Positions 33,982 to 42,510 of a stretch of DNA of 64,000 nucleotides are shown piece after piece (the first letter of the stretch is position 1; each line of letters opens with the position of its first letter). The notes under the pieces were generated by a model, which saw nothing but the letters and a program-made list of their open reading frames with translations, did no database searches and was not told where the DNA came from. The position numbers and the translations under genes were made by a program. Origin of the DNA: Aphodoplasma sp045541115 (GTDB taxonomy: Bacteria; Bacillota; Clostridia; UBA1381; UMGS1253); assembly GCA_045541115.1 (NCBI GenBank), contig JAZQIM010000014.1, forward strand, positions 1 through 64,000, in the 5' to 3' direction.

Positions 33982-34009
33982 GCATATACTATAGTTGCAT
34001 CAGATATAA
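33982..34009 (+). promoter_or_regulatory. Possible SigG promoter of the SASP gene
   Basis: TGCATA at 33981-33986 and GATATAA at 34003-34009, 16-nt gap, resemble the SigG boxes (TGAATA and CATACTA) with two mismatches in the -10. SASP genes are SigG targets, but the match is only fair. Confidence 0.35.
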
Positions 34010-34047
34010 CGATGCTAATTTGCTAAATATTCGGAGGATAATTTAAA

Positions 34048-34215
34048 ATGAGCAGGTCAAAAATGTCAGAAAAACTCAAAACAGAAATTGCAAAAGAGCT
34101 TGGTGTATACGATACTGTATCAAAAGAAGGCTGGGGATCTGTAAGTTCAAGAAATTGCGGTAATATGGTCACAAAAGCAATAGAAATTGCCGAAAAAAGT
34201 GTCAGCAGCAAATAA
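34048..34215 (+). CDS. Small acid-soluble spore protein, alpha/beta type
   Basis: A 55-residue DNA-binding spore protein that coats and protects spore DNA. The germination-protease recognition region KTEIAKELGVYDTV and the C-terminal GNMVTKAIEIAEK match the short SASP form typical of Clostridia, in which the GGxMVK motif reads GNMV. Strong AGGAGG before the ATG at 34048. It is monocistronic, 110 nt downstream of the SpoIIQ-like gene, and ends in a strong terminator. Confidence 0.88.
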   Translation: MSRSKMSEKLKTEIAKELGVYDTVSKEGWGSVSSRNCGNMVTKAIEIAEKSVSSK

Positions 34216-34228
34216 TATTTGTTAATTC

Positions 34229-34264
34229 AAAAGCGCAAAATACATCTTTGTATTTTGCGCTTTT
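34229..34264. terminator. Bidirectional terminator between SASP and YitT genes
   Basis: A 15-bp perfect stem (34229-34243 with 34250-34264, core GCGCAAAATAC/GTATTTTGCGC), A's before and T's after. Confidence 0.88.
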
Positions 34265-34275
34265 GTTTATTGTAT

Positions 34276-35115
34276 TTATTTATATACATGAAATCCGTTA
34301 CCGACAATTTGCTCTGATTCAGAAAATATTGTAAACGCTTCACTGTCAACATCTTCAATTTTCTTTTGAAATTCCGGCATTTCATAATCCTTTAATGCAC
34401 ACATAAGCATCATTCTTTTTTCGTTTGTATATGCACCTACAACATTAATTTTTGTTACGCCTCTTCCTGATGTTGTAATAAGTCTCTTTGTTATTTCCTC
34501 GCCTTTTTGTGTAATTACAAAGGCAATTTTAGAAATGTTTAATTTTTTCATAAGATAATCTATAGAAAATGTAGAGATAAATATTGTCATAACTCCATAC
34601 ATTACCAAATTCAAATCTCTAAATGCTATATAACCTCCGACAATTACTAACGAATCGATTATAAATAATATTTTACCAATCGGCACGTGCGGCATAAAGT
34701 ACTGCGTTATTCTTCCCAGAATATCTGTGCCACCCGATGATGCACCCTTAACAAGAGTCAAACCTATTCCACATCCATATAATATTCCGCCAAATATTGC
34801 TGCAAGAAGTTTGTCCTTTGTAACAGGCGGAAAAACAGAAAATAACTCAATAAATGCAGACAGTATTGCAACGCTTGCAAGTGTCTTAAATATAAACGAT
34901 TTTCCTAAAATTTTTATACCAAAAATAATCAGTATAACATTAATTACCAGGTTCGTAACAGAAATCGGTACACTTGTCATATGCAGAACAATTGTTGCCA
35001 TACCTGTTACGCCGCCCTGTACTATTTTGTTTGGCGCTATAAACAGGCTCACTGCAATAGCAACGAGCGCAAGACCGAGTATAACAGTTAATATATCTAT
35101 AATTTTTTGTTTCAA
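34276..35115 (-). CDS. YitT family membrane protein (DUF161/DUF2179)
   Basis: About five to six membrane segments in the first 190 residues, with the family motif IAPNKIVQGGVTGMATI and VKGASSGGTDILGR. A soluble C-terminal DUF2179 domain follows (FVITQKGEEITKRLITTSGRGVT). The function is not established; related proteins are annotated as transporters. I prefer the TTG at 35115, which has GAGGTGG 5 nt upstream, over a GTG three codons earlier that overlaps that ribosome site. Third gene of a probable esterase-AEC-YitT operon. Confidence 0.85.
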   Translation of the reverse strand: MKQKIIDILTVILGLALVAIAVSLFIAPNKIVQGGVTGMATIVLHMTSVPISVTNLVINVILIIFGIKILGKSFIFKTLASVAILSAFIELFSVFPPVTKDKLLAAIFGGILYGCGIGLTLVKGASSGGTDILGRITQYFMPHVPIGKILFIIDSLVIVGGYIAFRDLNLVMYGVMTIFISTFSIDYLMKKLNISKIAFVITQKGEEITKRLITTSGRGVTKINVVGAYTNEKRMMLMCALKDYEMPEFQKKIEDVDSEAFTIFSESEQIVGNGFHVYK

Positions 35116-35149
35116 AAATACCACCTCATCACTTTTCTGCTCAAAAATT

Positions 35150-36118
35150 TTATAAAAGAACTATTAAAATATAATACATTATCGGAATTGTGATTACTGA
35201 TAAAATATGTGAAACAAGCGTCATTGACGCACCTGTTTTTGTATCTCCACCATATGCAGCCGGGTATACAATTGTATTCATTCCAATTGGCGTTCCAAAC
35301 GCAATAAGCACTAATGTAGCGATTTCATTGCTCGTTCCTATAAGCTTTAAAGCAATAACAAAAATTGCAGGGATAACTATAAGTCTCAAAAATGTTACAA
35401 GGTAAACTTTTACGTTTGAAAACATTTTTTTTACATCATATCCGCCAATTACTATTCCTGCAAGAATCATTCCCACAGGACCCATACACTTCGATGCACT
35501 GTCTAATGCGTTTATCGCAAAATCAGGAATATACGACTTAAGATTTAAAAGTCCTATAATCATACCTAAAACAAGCGCAATAATCGGTGGCGTAACAAGT
35601 CCTTTTTTCAGATTGGCAAATATACTTGCATTTTTATCTTTAGGAATTAAAATATATAATCCCCAGCTGCTGCAAGCCAGTGCGACAAAAAATGTTAACA
35701 TTGAGTATTTATAAAACATCATGTCGCCCCAGATGCCAAGTATAATAAAATTGCCCATAAAACCATAGTTACTAAATGTCAGTGCGTATTTATATAAATT
35801 TCTTTGATATAATTGCTCGCTGCTTTGGCTGGCATTTCTTACAAAAAGACGTGACACAACAGTAGAAACGCCAATTGTAATAATAATCAATACAATTCCA
35901 TACAACATAAGACTCGAATTGTTTGCAAAAGTTTCTATAGTACAATTATTTATCTGATTTATAAGAGAAAGTGCGGGTACAAATATGTACGTTTCAAGCT
36001 TTGATAATATAGTGCCGGCATTATCGGGAACTATATTTTTCTTTCTCAAAATATAACCCGCCATCATAAGCGAAACCATCATTAGCATCTGTTTTAATGT
36101 AAGAAAAAATATTTCCAT
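35150..36118 (-). CDS. AEC family transporter (auxin efflux carrier/malate permease type)
   Basis: A 322-residue membrane protein with about ten helices in two halves: N-terminal LMMAGYILRKKNIVPDNAG and TFSNYGFMGNFIILGIWG, C-terminal GPVGMILAGIVIGG and AFGTPIGMNTIVYPAAYGGD. These proline/glycine-rich crossover segments are family hallmarks. Substrates of relatives are small organic acids; nothing here identifies it. It lies 24 nt behind the esterase gene. Confidence 0.88.
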   Translation of the reverse strand: MEIFFLTLKQMLMMVSLMMAGYILRKKNIVPDNAGTILSKLETYIFVPALSLINQINNCTIETFANNSSLMLYGIVLIIITIGVSTVVSRLFVRNASQSSEQLYQRNLYKYALTFSNYGFMGNFIILGIWGDMMFYKYSMLTFFVALACSSWGLYILIPKDKNASIFANLKKGLVTPPIIALVLGMIIGLLNLKSYIPDFAINALDSASKCMGPVGMILAGIVIGGYDVKKMFSNVKVYLVTFLRLIVIPAIFVIALKLIGTSNEIATLVLIAFGTPIGMNTIVYPAAYGGDTKTGASMTLVSHILSVITIPIMYYILIVLL

Positions 36119-36142
36119 TTGTTATTTCTCCCATATATTTTT

Positions 36143-36994
36143 TCAAGCCTCTGCCATCCATTTTGTACAATGGCCAATCCAGTTAGAAACGTATTTTATG
36201 TCGGCTAAAACCTTTTTGTCTGCATTTTCTAAGGACTTGTCGGCATACACGCGTCTGTCACCAAGCGATATTCCATGAGGCCCGGACGGATAAATATGCA
36301 TTTCAAACGGTATATCGTTTTTTCGAAGAGCAAGTGAAAACTCAAGCGACGAATCAACTGGCACGCCGTTATCATTATATGTATGCCATATAAACGTCGG
36401 CGGAGTATGTGCTCCAACACGCTTATCGAGCGAGAGTTTGTCGTACTCTTCCTGCGAAAGACCATCGCCCAACAGATTTACAAAGCTTCCTTTGTGGCAT
36501 CTTCCTTCATCAGATATAAGTACAGGATAGCAAAGTATAAGCTTATTTGGCTTATTCATACCCTCCGGCATACCAAGTTCTTTTGCGATAAACTCTTCAT
36601 TCCACATTGTACCCACGCTTGCTGCAAGATGTCCGCCTGCAGAAAAACCGCCTATTGCGATGTTGTCTTTATCGATATGCCACTTATCTGCATTTTCACG
36701 TATAAGCCATATAGCGCGCGATGCTTCAAGAAGCGCCGTCGGATACTTCGCAGGCACAACTGAATAGTTAAGCACAAACGCCGCAATTCCTTTTGAAAGA
36801 AACTCAAGCGCAACTGGCTCACCTTCTCTGTCGCTAACCATACTATACGCTCCGCCGGGACATATCACAACGGCTTTATTTTTTCTTTTCATATCTATTT
36901 CCGGAAAATTGTCAGGAATATATACTCTTAATGTTGCATCTGTTCGAATATTGCAATCGCAATTTTCCCAAATGTTTAATTTTTCGTAAATCAT
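36143..36994 (-). CDS. Alpha/beta hydrolase, acetyl-esterase/BD-FAE type
   Basis: A 283-residue cytoplasmic esterase. The oxyanion segment VICPGGAYSMVSDREGEPVA near residue 43, the nucleophile elbow GGFSAGGHLAAS near residue 115 and the catalytic His in YPSGPHGISLG are all visible. The pattern PGGAY with REGEPVA is typical of the acetylxylan-esterase-like (Axe2/BD-FAE) group that removes acyl groups from plant polysaccharide pieces, consistent with, but not proof of, a gut lifestyle. First gene of the operon with AEC and YitT; GAGGTG precedes the ATG. Confidence 0.87.
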   Translation of the reverse strand: MIYEKLNIWENCDCNIRTDATLRVYIPDNFPEIDMKRKNKAVVICPGGAYSMVSDREGEPVALEFLSKGIAAFVLNYSVVPAKYPTALLEASRAIWLIRENADKWHIDKDNIAIGGFSAGGHLAASVGTMWNEEFIAKELGMPEGMNKPNKLILCYPVLISDEGRCHKGSFVNLLGDGLSQEEYDKLSLDKRVGAHTPPTFIWHTYNDNGVPVDSSLEFSLALRKNDIPFEMHIYPSGPHGISLGDRRVYADKSLENADKKVLADIKYVSNWIGHCTKWMAEA

Positions 36995-37029
36995 ACATTA
37001 CACCTCTATTCCAATTTAATCACTTTGTT

Positions 37030-37058
37030 AGTATATATCATCTGCGCTTTATTTTCAA
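37030..37058 (-). promoter_or_regulatory. SigA-type promoter of esterase-AEC-yitT
   Basis: TTGAAA (37058-37053) and TATACT (37035-37030) on the minus strand, 17-nt spacer. Confidence 0.65.
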
Positions 37059-37078
37059 TACTTTTTTAATGAAAAAAT

Positions 37079-37107
37079 TTGCTTTTTTTGATTTATAATG
37101 TTATAAT
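37079..37107 (+). promoter_or_regulatory. SigA-type promoter of mscL
   Basis: TTGCTT (37079-37084) and TATAAT (37102-37107), 17-nt spacer, about 50 nt before the ATG. It is divergent from the esterase promoter. Confidence 0.6.
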
Positions 37108-37155
37108 ATGTCAAAAGATTGTTTTATTAAACAATTTATTTAAGGAGGATATAAA

Positions 37156-37545
37156 ATGAAAAAATTTTTACAAGAATTTCGCGCATTTGCCCTTAAGGGA
37201 AATGTAGTCGACATGGCTGTCGGTGTTATCATCGGCACAGCGTTTAGCGCAATCGTTAATTCAATCGTTAAAGACCTTATCATGCCGCTTTTTGGTATAA
37301 TCTTAGGCGGAATTGACTTTTCTGTTCTCTCATGGACAGTTGGCAACTCGGTTATTACATACGGTAACCTTATTCAAAGCATAATCAACTTCCTTATCAT
37401 TTCCTTTACGATTTTTGTGTTTATAAAATTTATCAGCAGATTCAAGCACAAAAAAGTAGAAGAAGAAGCTGCGCCTCCTAAAAAGAGCGATGAAACGGTT
37501 TTACTTGAAGAAATTGTTGAGATATTAAAAAACAAGAATAACTAA
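37156..37545 (+). CDS. mscL: Large-conductance mechanosensitive channel
   Basis: Osmotic safety valve (129 residues, pentamer). The N terminus KKFLQEFRAFALKGNVVDMA and TM1 with VGVIIGTAFSAIVNSIVKDLIMP are diagnostic; TM2 lies at about residues 75-98, followed by a charged cytoplasmic helix. AAGGAGG before the ATG. Monocistronic, ended by a strong terminator. Confidence 0.96.
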   Translation: MKKFLQEFRAFALKGNVVDMAVGVIIGTAFSAIVNSIVKDLIMPLFGIILGGIDFSVLSWTVGNSVITYGNLIQSIINFLIISFTIFVFIKFISRFKHKKVEEEAAPPKKSDETVLLEEIVEILKNKNN

Positions 37546-37560
37546 TAAATTTTACATACT

Positions 37561-37595
37561 AAAAGCCCGGAAGAATTTTCCGGGCTTTTTATTTT
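37561..37595. terminator. Bidirectional terminator between mscL and secDF
   Basis: A 10-bp stem (AAAAGCCCGG 37561-37570 with 37580-37589) followed by a T run to 37595, between convergent genes. Confidence 0.88.
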
Positions 37596-37599
37596 TACT

Positions 37600-39801
37600 T
37601 TAACGACCAACTTTTGCGCGCTGCTTATTGATCTTATGCTTTTGCCAACTTGCCCAGATTGGACCAGCTATGCAAATTGTCGAATAGCATCCGCTTATTA
37701 TACCAAATATCATCGGTAATGCAAAGCTTGTAATTGCAGGGATATCCTGAATATATGCAAATACAAATACAACAATGATACTTAAGAGTGTACACAAGTT
37801 TGTATTAACAGAACGTGATACAGACTGTGTTATACTCTTGTCAACGATATCTTCAACTGACATTTTATTGCCATAGAAAATTTTATTCTCTCTTATGCGG
37901 TCATATATAACGATTGTATCGTTAATCGAGAAACCAAGTATTGTAAGTGCTGCCGCAATAAACGAATCATTTACCGGTATTTTAAATATTACAAACGTTA
38001 AAAATACAATGATAACGTCGTGAACAAGTGCTATAATACCTGTTACGCCGGCTGACAGACCAGATACCTTTCTGAAACTGAACCATACGTATAATATAAT
38101 AAGTAGGACTGAAATAATTATCGCCTTTATACTGTCACGTGCAAAATCCTTACCGATAAATGGTTCTACAACAGATACATCCGAAAGTGCAATCTGGTTA
38201 TTCGGGAAAGCCTGTTCAAGCGCTTGTGTAAGCGCTTGCTGGTCCTGTGACGCAAGACCTTCTTTTCCAGCAAGATTTAATACGAGTTTTGTCTTTTCTG
38301 ATGTAAGGTCTTCTTTCGTCTGCACATCACATTTTCTTCCAAGTGCATTTTCAGTAATTGTTGCTGCCTGATTTACATCGATTTGATCTACATATGAATA
38401 TGTTATAATCGCGCCGCCTTTAAACTGAATATCAAATTGAACGCCGTTTACAAATATGCAGATAACACCTACTAAAATAACTGCGCCGGAAATAATATAA
38501 TATTTTGCCTTGTTCTTAAAGAAGCTAAATACTTTTTCACGCTTTTTACCATTTCCAAAGAACTTTGTCTTTCTTAAGCAATTATACTGTCCTAATGACT
38601 TTGTCATAAGCTTTGATGTAAGAACGCCGCACACAAAATTTAAGATAACACCTGTGAGTAGCGAATAACCAAATGAAAGCATCGTTCCGGAACCAAAAAT
38701 CATTAAAATGATTGCTACAATTATAACTGTGATATTACCATCAAATACTGATGAGAACGCTTTATGGAAACCTGCATCAATAGCTGCTCTTACTGTCTTG
38801 CCTTCTGCAATCTCTTCCTTAATACGTTCTGCTGTAATAATATTTGCGTCAACGCCCATACCCACCGACAAAATCAGCGCCGCAATACCGGGAAGCGTTA
38901 ATGTAATGTGTGGCACAGAAAGTGCAAGCAGCTGTCCTGCAACCTGAAGCGTAAGCGCACATACTGCAACAAAACCGGGCAATCTGTAATAAATCATCAT
39001 AAACAGACAGATTAGTATAAATGCAATAATGCCTGCATATACCATAACGTTGAGCGCGCCATTGCCCATAGTCGGGCTTATAGCGTTGTAATTCTTCGAC
39101 TCAAGAGAAAACGGTAATGAGCCCGAATTGATTTTTGATGCAAGCTCAGCTGCTGAAGCAGCGTCAGGCATACCTGTGATTACTGCCTTTCCGCCTGTAA
39201 TCTTTTCATCTACCATAGGAGCTGAAAGAAGCATTTCGTCCATATAGATAGGCATATATGAGCCGATAAGCATCTCTGTAGCCTGCGCAAACAAAGCTTC
39301 GCCTTCTTTGTCAAACTCAAGCGCTACAACATGTCCTATACCCTGTTGTGAAATTTCACCTCTTGCACTGATTACATTCTTACCATCAAGCAAGATATTT
39401 CCTTCCATATCTCTGAATGTAAGATGAGCAGTTTCTCCAAGCTCAGCTATAGCTTTTTCAGGATTGAACTCCGTTTCATCTGCTTTCCACGGGAATCTTA
39501 CAAGGATTGAACCATCTTCCCTGTTCACTGTAATTTCACGGTCTAAAATATTTTTAGCATCGCATCTTTCCTCAATAACAGCTTTTGCCGAATCAAGCTC
39601 ACTTGCTGTAGGCACGCCATTATAATCCTTCGGAAAATACGTCGCTTCAACTCCGCCGCGGATATCAATACCAAAACGCATATCCTTTGCTGCAGGTATC
39701 TCAAATGAACCAATTTTTATGCCGAATATTGCCAGATATGTAATAATAGCAATAAGCACAAAAACAATCCAAAAAGTACCTTTGTTAATTCTCTTACTCA
39801 C
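37600..39801 (-). CDS. secDF: Fused protein translocase subunit SecDF
   Basis: RND-type accessory of the Sec translocon, driven by proton or sodium motive force. 733 residues in one chain: the SecD half with RFGIDIRGGVEATYF and the P1 domain, then six TM helices (LPGIAALILSVGMGVDANI); the SecF half starts near residue 440 with FDIQFKGGAIITYSY and six more TM (ILGFSINDTIVIYDRIREN). Fusion is usual in Bacillus and many Clostridia. The start is GTG with GGAGG 8 nt before it. Monocistronic. Confidence 0.95.
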   Translation of the reverse strand: MSKRINKGTFWIVFVLIAIITYLAIFGIKIGSFEIPAAKDMRFGIDIRGGVEATYFPKDYNGVPTASELDSAKAVIEERCDAKNILDREITVNREDGSILVRFPWKADETEFNPEKAIAELGETAHLTFRDMEGNILLDGKNVISARGEISQQGIGHVVALEFDKEGEALFAQATEMLIGSYMPIYMDEMLLSAPMVDEKITGGKAVITGMPDAASAAELASKINSGSLPFSLESKNYNAISPTMGNGALNVMVYAGIIAFILICLFMMIYYRLPGFVAVCALTLQVAGQLLALSVPHITLTLPGIAALILSVGMGVDANIITAERIKEEIAEGKTVRAAIDAGFHKAFSSVFDGNITVIIVAIILMIFGSGTMLSFGYSLLTGVILNFVCGVLTSKLMTKSLGQYNCLRKTKFFGNGKKREKVFSFFKNKAKYYIISGAVILVGVICIFVNGVQFDIQFKGGAIITYSYVDQIDVNQAATITENALGRKCDVQTKEDLTSEKTKLVLNLAGKEGLASQDQQALTQALEQAFPNNQIALSDVSVVEPFIGKDFARDSIKAIIISVLLIILYVWFSFRKVSGLSAGVTGIIALVHDVIIVFLTFVIFKIPVNDSFIAAALTILGFSINDTIVIYDRIRENKIFYGNKMSVEDIVDKSITQSVSRSVNTNLCTLLSIIVVFVFAYIQDIPAITSFALPMIFGIISGCYSTICIAGPIWASWQKHKINKQRAKVGR

Positions 39802-39873
39802 TTTTTATGCCTCCTCATTGTTTATGTTAAAACATTAAATTTTAACTAAATAGATAAAAATCCATCGTTTCTA

Positions 39874-39902
39874 ATTATATCATAACGACGTTTACAATGC
39901 AA
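39874..39902 (-). promoter_or_regulatory. SigA-type promoter of secDF
   Basis: TTGCAT (39902-39897) and TATAAT (39879-39874) on the minus strand, 17-nt spacer, 73 nt before the GTG start. Confidence 0.6.
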
Positions 39903-39937
39903 GTATATATTTATAAACAACCATCTTTAATTCAGAC

Positions 39938-39973
39938 AAAAAAGATGCTATATCGAAATGATATAGCATCTTT
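39938..39973 (-). terminator. Terminator of dusB-guaB
   Basis: A 14-bp perfect stem (39960-39973 with 39941-39954) with a 5-nt loop, followed on the minus strand by a T run at 39943-39938, directly after the guaB stop codon. Confidence 0.88.
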
Positions 39974-39985
39974 GTAAAATCCAAA

Positions 39986-41437
39986 TTATTTTGCTGTATA
40001 GTTCGGAGCTTCTTTTGTAATCTGAATATCATGCGGATGGCTTTCTTTAAGTCCTGCCCCTGTAATTCTTATAAATTTGCCGTTTTCTTTAAGGTCAGGA
40101 ATTGTTTTTGTTCCGCAATATCCCATACCGGAACGAAGACCACCTAAAAGCTGGAATACTGTATCTGAAAGTGCGCCTGTATATTCAACACGTCCCTCAA
40201 CGCCTTCCGGAACAAGCTTCTTTGCATCTTGCTGGAAGTATCTGTCCTTGCTTCCATGACTCATATTCATCGCGCCAATTGAACCCATGCCACGATATAC
40301 CTTAAATCTGCGGCCCTGATAAAGTTCAAACTCTCCCGGACTTTCTTCGCAGCCTGCGAACAAGCTACCAATCATAATTACATCTGCACCGGCCGCAATA
40401 GCTTTTGTAAGATCGCCCGAATATTTGATACCGCCATCAGCGATAATCGGTATATTATATTTTTTAGCTACCTGCGCAGCTTCGTAAATAGCTGTAACCT
40501 GTGGCACACCAATACCTGCAACAATTCTTGTTGTACAGATTGAGCCCGGTCCGATACCAACCTTAACCGCGTCAGCGCCTGCTTTTATAAGATCTTCTGT
40601 TGCTTCTGCAGTAGCAACGTTTCCGGCAATAACCTGTAAATGCGGGAATGCCTCTTTAACCTTTTTAAGAGTATCAATAATATTCTTTGAATGACCATGC
40701 GCGGAATCAAGCGTAACAACGTCAACGTTTGCACTAACTAAAGCCTCAACTCTGTCGAGTACATCAGGTGTAACACCGATAGCAGCGCCGGCAAGTAATC
40801 TGCCGCTTGCATCACGTGCCGATAGCGGATAACGAACTGCTTTTTCAATATCCTTTATAGTAATAAGGCCTTTTAAATTGCCATCTTTATCAACAATAGG
40901 AAGTTTCTCAATCTTATGCTTGCGCAAAATTTCCTGTGCTTGTGCAAGTGTTGTGCCCTGTGGCGCTGTAATAAGATTATCCTTTGTCATCGACATATAA
41001 ATCGGCTTACTAAAATCTGTTTCAAAACGAAGATCACGATTTGTAATAATGCCTATAAGCTTTCCGTTTTCAGTAATCGGTACGCCCGAGATTTTATATT
41101 TACCCATCAACTCGTCAGCATCCTTTAGCGTGTTGTTAGGTGAAAGATAAAACGGATCAACAATTACACCGTTTTCTGAACGCTTTACTCTGTCAACCTC
41201 TGTCTTTTGTTGCTCAATCGACATATTCTTATGAATTATACCTATGCCGCCTTCACGTGCAATAGCAATAGCAAGCGGTGCTTCTGTAACAGTATCCATC
41301 GCCGCACTGATAAGCGGTATGTTAAGCTTAATTTTCTGGGTAAGATTTGTTTCAAGCACGATATCGCGCGGTATTACCTCCGATTTTTGCGGGATAAGCA
41401 ATACGTCATCAAATGTCAAACCTTCTACAATATTCAT
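39986..41437 (-). CDS. guaB: IMP dehydrogenase
   Basis: Oxidises IMP to XMP, the first step of GMP synthesis. 483 residues: TIM barrel interrupted by a CBS pair (about residues 90-205, with GVPITENGKLIGIITNRDLR and KLPIVDKDGNLKGLITIKDI). The catalytic Cys loop is GIGPGSICTTRIVAG, and the flap has YRGMGSIGAM. The ATG at 41437 has GGGAG 8 nt upstream; an earlier start lacks one. It lies 47 nt behind dusB without a promoter between, so the two are co-transcribed. It uses the IMP made by the operon at the start of this window. Confidence 0.97.
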   Translation of the reverse strand: MNIVEGLTFDDVLLIPQKSEVIPRDIVLETNLTQKIKLNIPLISAAMDTVTEAPLAIAIAREGGIGIIHKNMSIEQQKTEVDRVKRSENGVIVDPFYLSPNNTLKDADELMGKYKISGVPITENGKLIGIITNRDLRFETDFSKPIYMSMTKDNLITAPQGTTLAQAQEILRKHKIEKLPIVDKDGNLKGLITIKDIEKAVRYPLSARDASGRLLAGAAIGVTPDVLDRVEALVSANVDVVTLDSAHGHSKNIIDTLKKVKEAFPHLQVIAGNVATAEATEDLIKAGADAVKVGIGPGSICTTRIVAGIGVPQVTAIYEAAQVAKKYNIPIIADGGIKYSGDLTKAIAAGADVIMIGSLFAGCEESPGEFELYQGRRFKVYRGMGSIGAMNMSHGSKDRYFQQDAKKLVPEGVEGRVEYTGALSDTVFQLLGGLRSGMGYCGTKTIPDLKENGKFIRITGAGLKESHPHDIQITKEAPNYTAK

Positions 41438-41484
41438 TTCACAAACTCCCTTCGTCAAATAAGTCTTTTTTCTATGTTATCACA

Positions 41485-42438
41485 TTAAAGCAAACTTTGC
41501 AATATATTTTTTAATTCTATTGCAGATTTTGCTGTATTTACCTTTCCCCTGACTAATGATGAATTTTTTTCTCCTTTTAAATACCAGGCTGCATGCTTGC
41601 GAGCTTCACAAACCGCAATATGTTCGCCCTTATTTTCAATCATCATATCAAGCTGTAAAAGCATGGTTTCAATTTTTTCTTCCAAAGTTGGTTCATATGT
41701 AACTTCCCCCGTTTTTAAAAGCTCATTTATCTGCTTAAATATAAACGGATTGCCCTGCGCGCCACGTGCAACCATTACGGCGTCACAGCCTGTTTCGTTA
41801 AACATTTTTACCGCGTCTTCGGCGCTGAAAATATCGCCGTTTCCAATCACAGGGATGCTAAGCGCATGTTTTACTTTATAAATTATTTCGTAATCCGCCT
41901 TGCCGCTATAATACTGCTCACGGGTTCTTCCATGCACTGTGACTGCATCCGCGCCGCCTTCCTGCGCTGCCAAAGCAGCCTCAACAGCATTAACGTTTTT
42001 TTCATCAAAACCTTTTCTGATTTTGACCGTCACAGGAACGCTGCACACTTCTTTTAGGGCTTTTACAATTTTATAAATTTTATCTGTGTCGCGCATAAGC
42101 GCCGAACCTTCGCCGTTATTAACAATTTTCGGCGCAGGGCATCCCATATTGACATCAATAAGTGATGCTCCTGTCATTAGCGCATCATTTGCAATTTGTG
42201 CCATTATATCCGGCTCACTTCCAAAAATCTGAACTGCAAACGGCTTTTCTTCTTCAAATACACAAAGCATTTTTGCTGTTTTTTTGTCGTGGTAATGCAT
42301 AGCCTTTGCACTTATCATTTCGCTGTATACAAGCCCTGCACCGTACCTTTTGCATATACGCCTGAACGCTGTATCGCTGACACCTGCCATCGGCGCAAGA
42401 AATACGTTGTTTTCAATTTCAAAATCGCCGATTTTCAC
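41485..42438 (-). CDS. dusB: tRNA-dihydrouridine synthase
   Basis: FMN enzyme reducing uridines in the D-loop of tRNA. 317 residues with the family signature LAPMAGVSDTAFR, the substrate segment DVNMGCPAPKIVNNGEGSALMRD containing the catalytic Cys, VTVKIRKGF, and VHGRTREQYYSGKADYE. The start is the GTG at 42438, 8 nt after AGGTGG; a GTG four codons upstream falls inside that ribosome site. The DusB subgroup is assigned by overall likeness to Firmicute enzymes. Confidence 0.92.
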   Translation of the reverse strand: MKIGDFEIENNVFLAPMAGVSDTAFRRICKRYGAGLVYSEMISAKAMHYHDKKTAKMLCVFEEEKPFAVQIFGSEPDIMAQIANDALMTGASLIDVNMGCPAPKIVNNGEGSALMRDTDKIYKIVKALKEVCSVPVTVKIRKGFDEKNVNAVEAALAAQEGGADAVTVHGRTREQYYSGKADYEIIYKVKHALSIPVIGNGDIFSAEDAVKMFNETGCDAVMVARGAQGNPFIFKQINELLKTGEVTYEPTLEEKIETMLLQLDMMIENKGEHIAVCEARKHAAWYLKGEKNSSLVRGKVNTAKSAIELKNILQSLL

Positions 42439-42465
42439 GATTGCCACCACCTATTTTTATGATAA

Positions 42466-42493
42466 TTCGGCTTTGCAATAAAACAAAGCCGAA
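42466..42493 (-). terminator. Terminator-like hairpin after lysA
   Basis: A 10-bp GC-containing perfect stem (TTCGGCTTTG 42466-42475 with 42484-42493) between lysA and dusB. The minus-strand side lacks a good T run, so it may be only a partial terminator, and dusB may receive read-through. Confidence 0.55.
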
Positions 42494-42510
42494 CATATTC
42501 TGTAATAATA